The notes beneath the pieces were generated by a model that was given only the letters and a program-made list of their open reading frames with translations, did not search any database and had not been told where the DNA came from. A stretch of 12,085 bases of DNA from Baffinella frigidus (taxonomy: Eukaryota; Cryptophyceae; Cryptomonadales; Baffinellaceae). A program made the position numbers and the translations under genes. Positions 11,603 through 12,085 of this stretch are shown piece by piece (within the stretch, counting starts at the first letter, position 1; each line of letters opens with the position of its first letter). The stretch covers positions 1,073,066 to 1,085,150 of the forward strand of contig MU646314.1 in NCBI GenBank assembly GCA_026770585.1, read 5' to 3'.

Positions 11603-12085
11603 TAAGTTGACGGCGTTTGTAAAGCAGGTCAGAAGGGTTTGGGGTGTAGCAAATCAACGAAATCAGCAGTCTGCTGGTTTTGCGCACTCCCAACTTTTAT
11701 CTCTCGGCTCCGCTCCTCCTCACCCGAAGGCATATCCCTATGCCCCCAGCTCCCCCCACCCCCCTCCCTCAACACCCTACAACAGGACCTTCACCTCTAC
11801 CTCCTCCGATACATTCTCGCTGCCATCGCTGGGCCAGAGGCGCGCAACTCCATCCTCTCGATCCTAGAGGTCCGCATTGCCACCCTGCCGCACATACCCC
11901 ACCAACGTGAACCCGAACACTTCCACCCTCTCAAATCCTTCTGCCGAGATCCTGAGGACCAGACCTCTACACTAATCCCCGCGGCCATGACCCCCTCGCA
12001 CATAGAACATGACCACACTCGCCCCCGACGGAACCAGCAGAATCAACAACGCCATCCATGGACTGTCTGGTGCTTCAAACCCAAC
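11603..12085 (+). CDS. Partial open frame off the right edge, unrecognised
   Basis: The frame is open for 161 codons with no ATG before about 11987 and no stop before the window end. Its more protein-like part reads LHLYLLRYILAAIAGPEA, then RNSILSILEVRIATLP, and later PWTVWCFKPN. A possible 3' splice site (AAATCAGCAG, ending 11670) could start an exon. The region is very C-rich, which depletes stop codons in all + frames, so the length alone is weak evidence. No family recognised. Confidence 0.28.

Overview
The window looks like the left end of a eukaryotic nuclear chromosome. It opens with CCCTAAA repeats in the orientation expected of the C-rich strand at a left telomere (TTTAGGG type, as in plants, green algae, dinoflagellates and other alveolates). 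It then becomes a GC-rich mosaic of microsatellites, minisatellites, small inverted-repeat elements and split coding fragments. There is no bacterial operon layout, rRNA, tRNA or CRISPR array. A protist alga, perhaps a dinoflagellate, fits best: TTTAGGG repeats, GT and possible GC splice donors, many small repeats and a MYND-finger gene. The lineage is a low-confidence inference.

Region 1 (1-7080) is the most unusual part. At least a dozen short exon-like islands lie on the + strand. Most start just after an AG and end at GTGAG, GTAAG or a similar donor. Their peptides are rich in Tyr, Trp, Cys and Asp and belong to no family I recognise. The stretches between them, presumably introns or their remnants, are largely interstitial telomeric arrays. 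Six arrays end 4-8 bases before an exon-like start. Between and inside the exon-like islands sit small repeat modules: A (93 bp, 4 copies, 24-bp interrupted inverted ends), B (about 60 bp, 3 copies), D (about 120 bp, 3 copies, one inverted) and E (about 65 bp, 2 copies). Several are flanked by direct repeats of 13-47 bp that copy the adjacent exon end or intron sequence. The picture suggests serial duplication and insertion making new intron-like segments in a subtelomeric gene or pseudogene family.

Region 2 (7080-10020) has no gene I can support well. It holds inverted-repeat elements (7110-7214, 7313-7444, 9524-9643), a 310-bp degenerate telomeric block in the opposite orientation (7675-7985), an 81-bp direct repeat (8356/8499) and a 28-bp direct repeat around a GA tract (9319/9387).

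Region 3 (10020-12085) is conventional. It has a two-exon minus-strand gene for a 364-residue MYND zinc-finger protein with TPR-like helices (10230-11446), then a C-rich stretch with an unrecognised + strand open frame running off the window.

All splicing statements come from reading the sequence and need RNA evidence.
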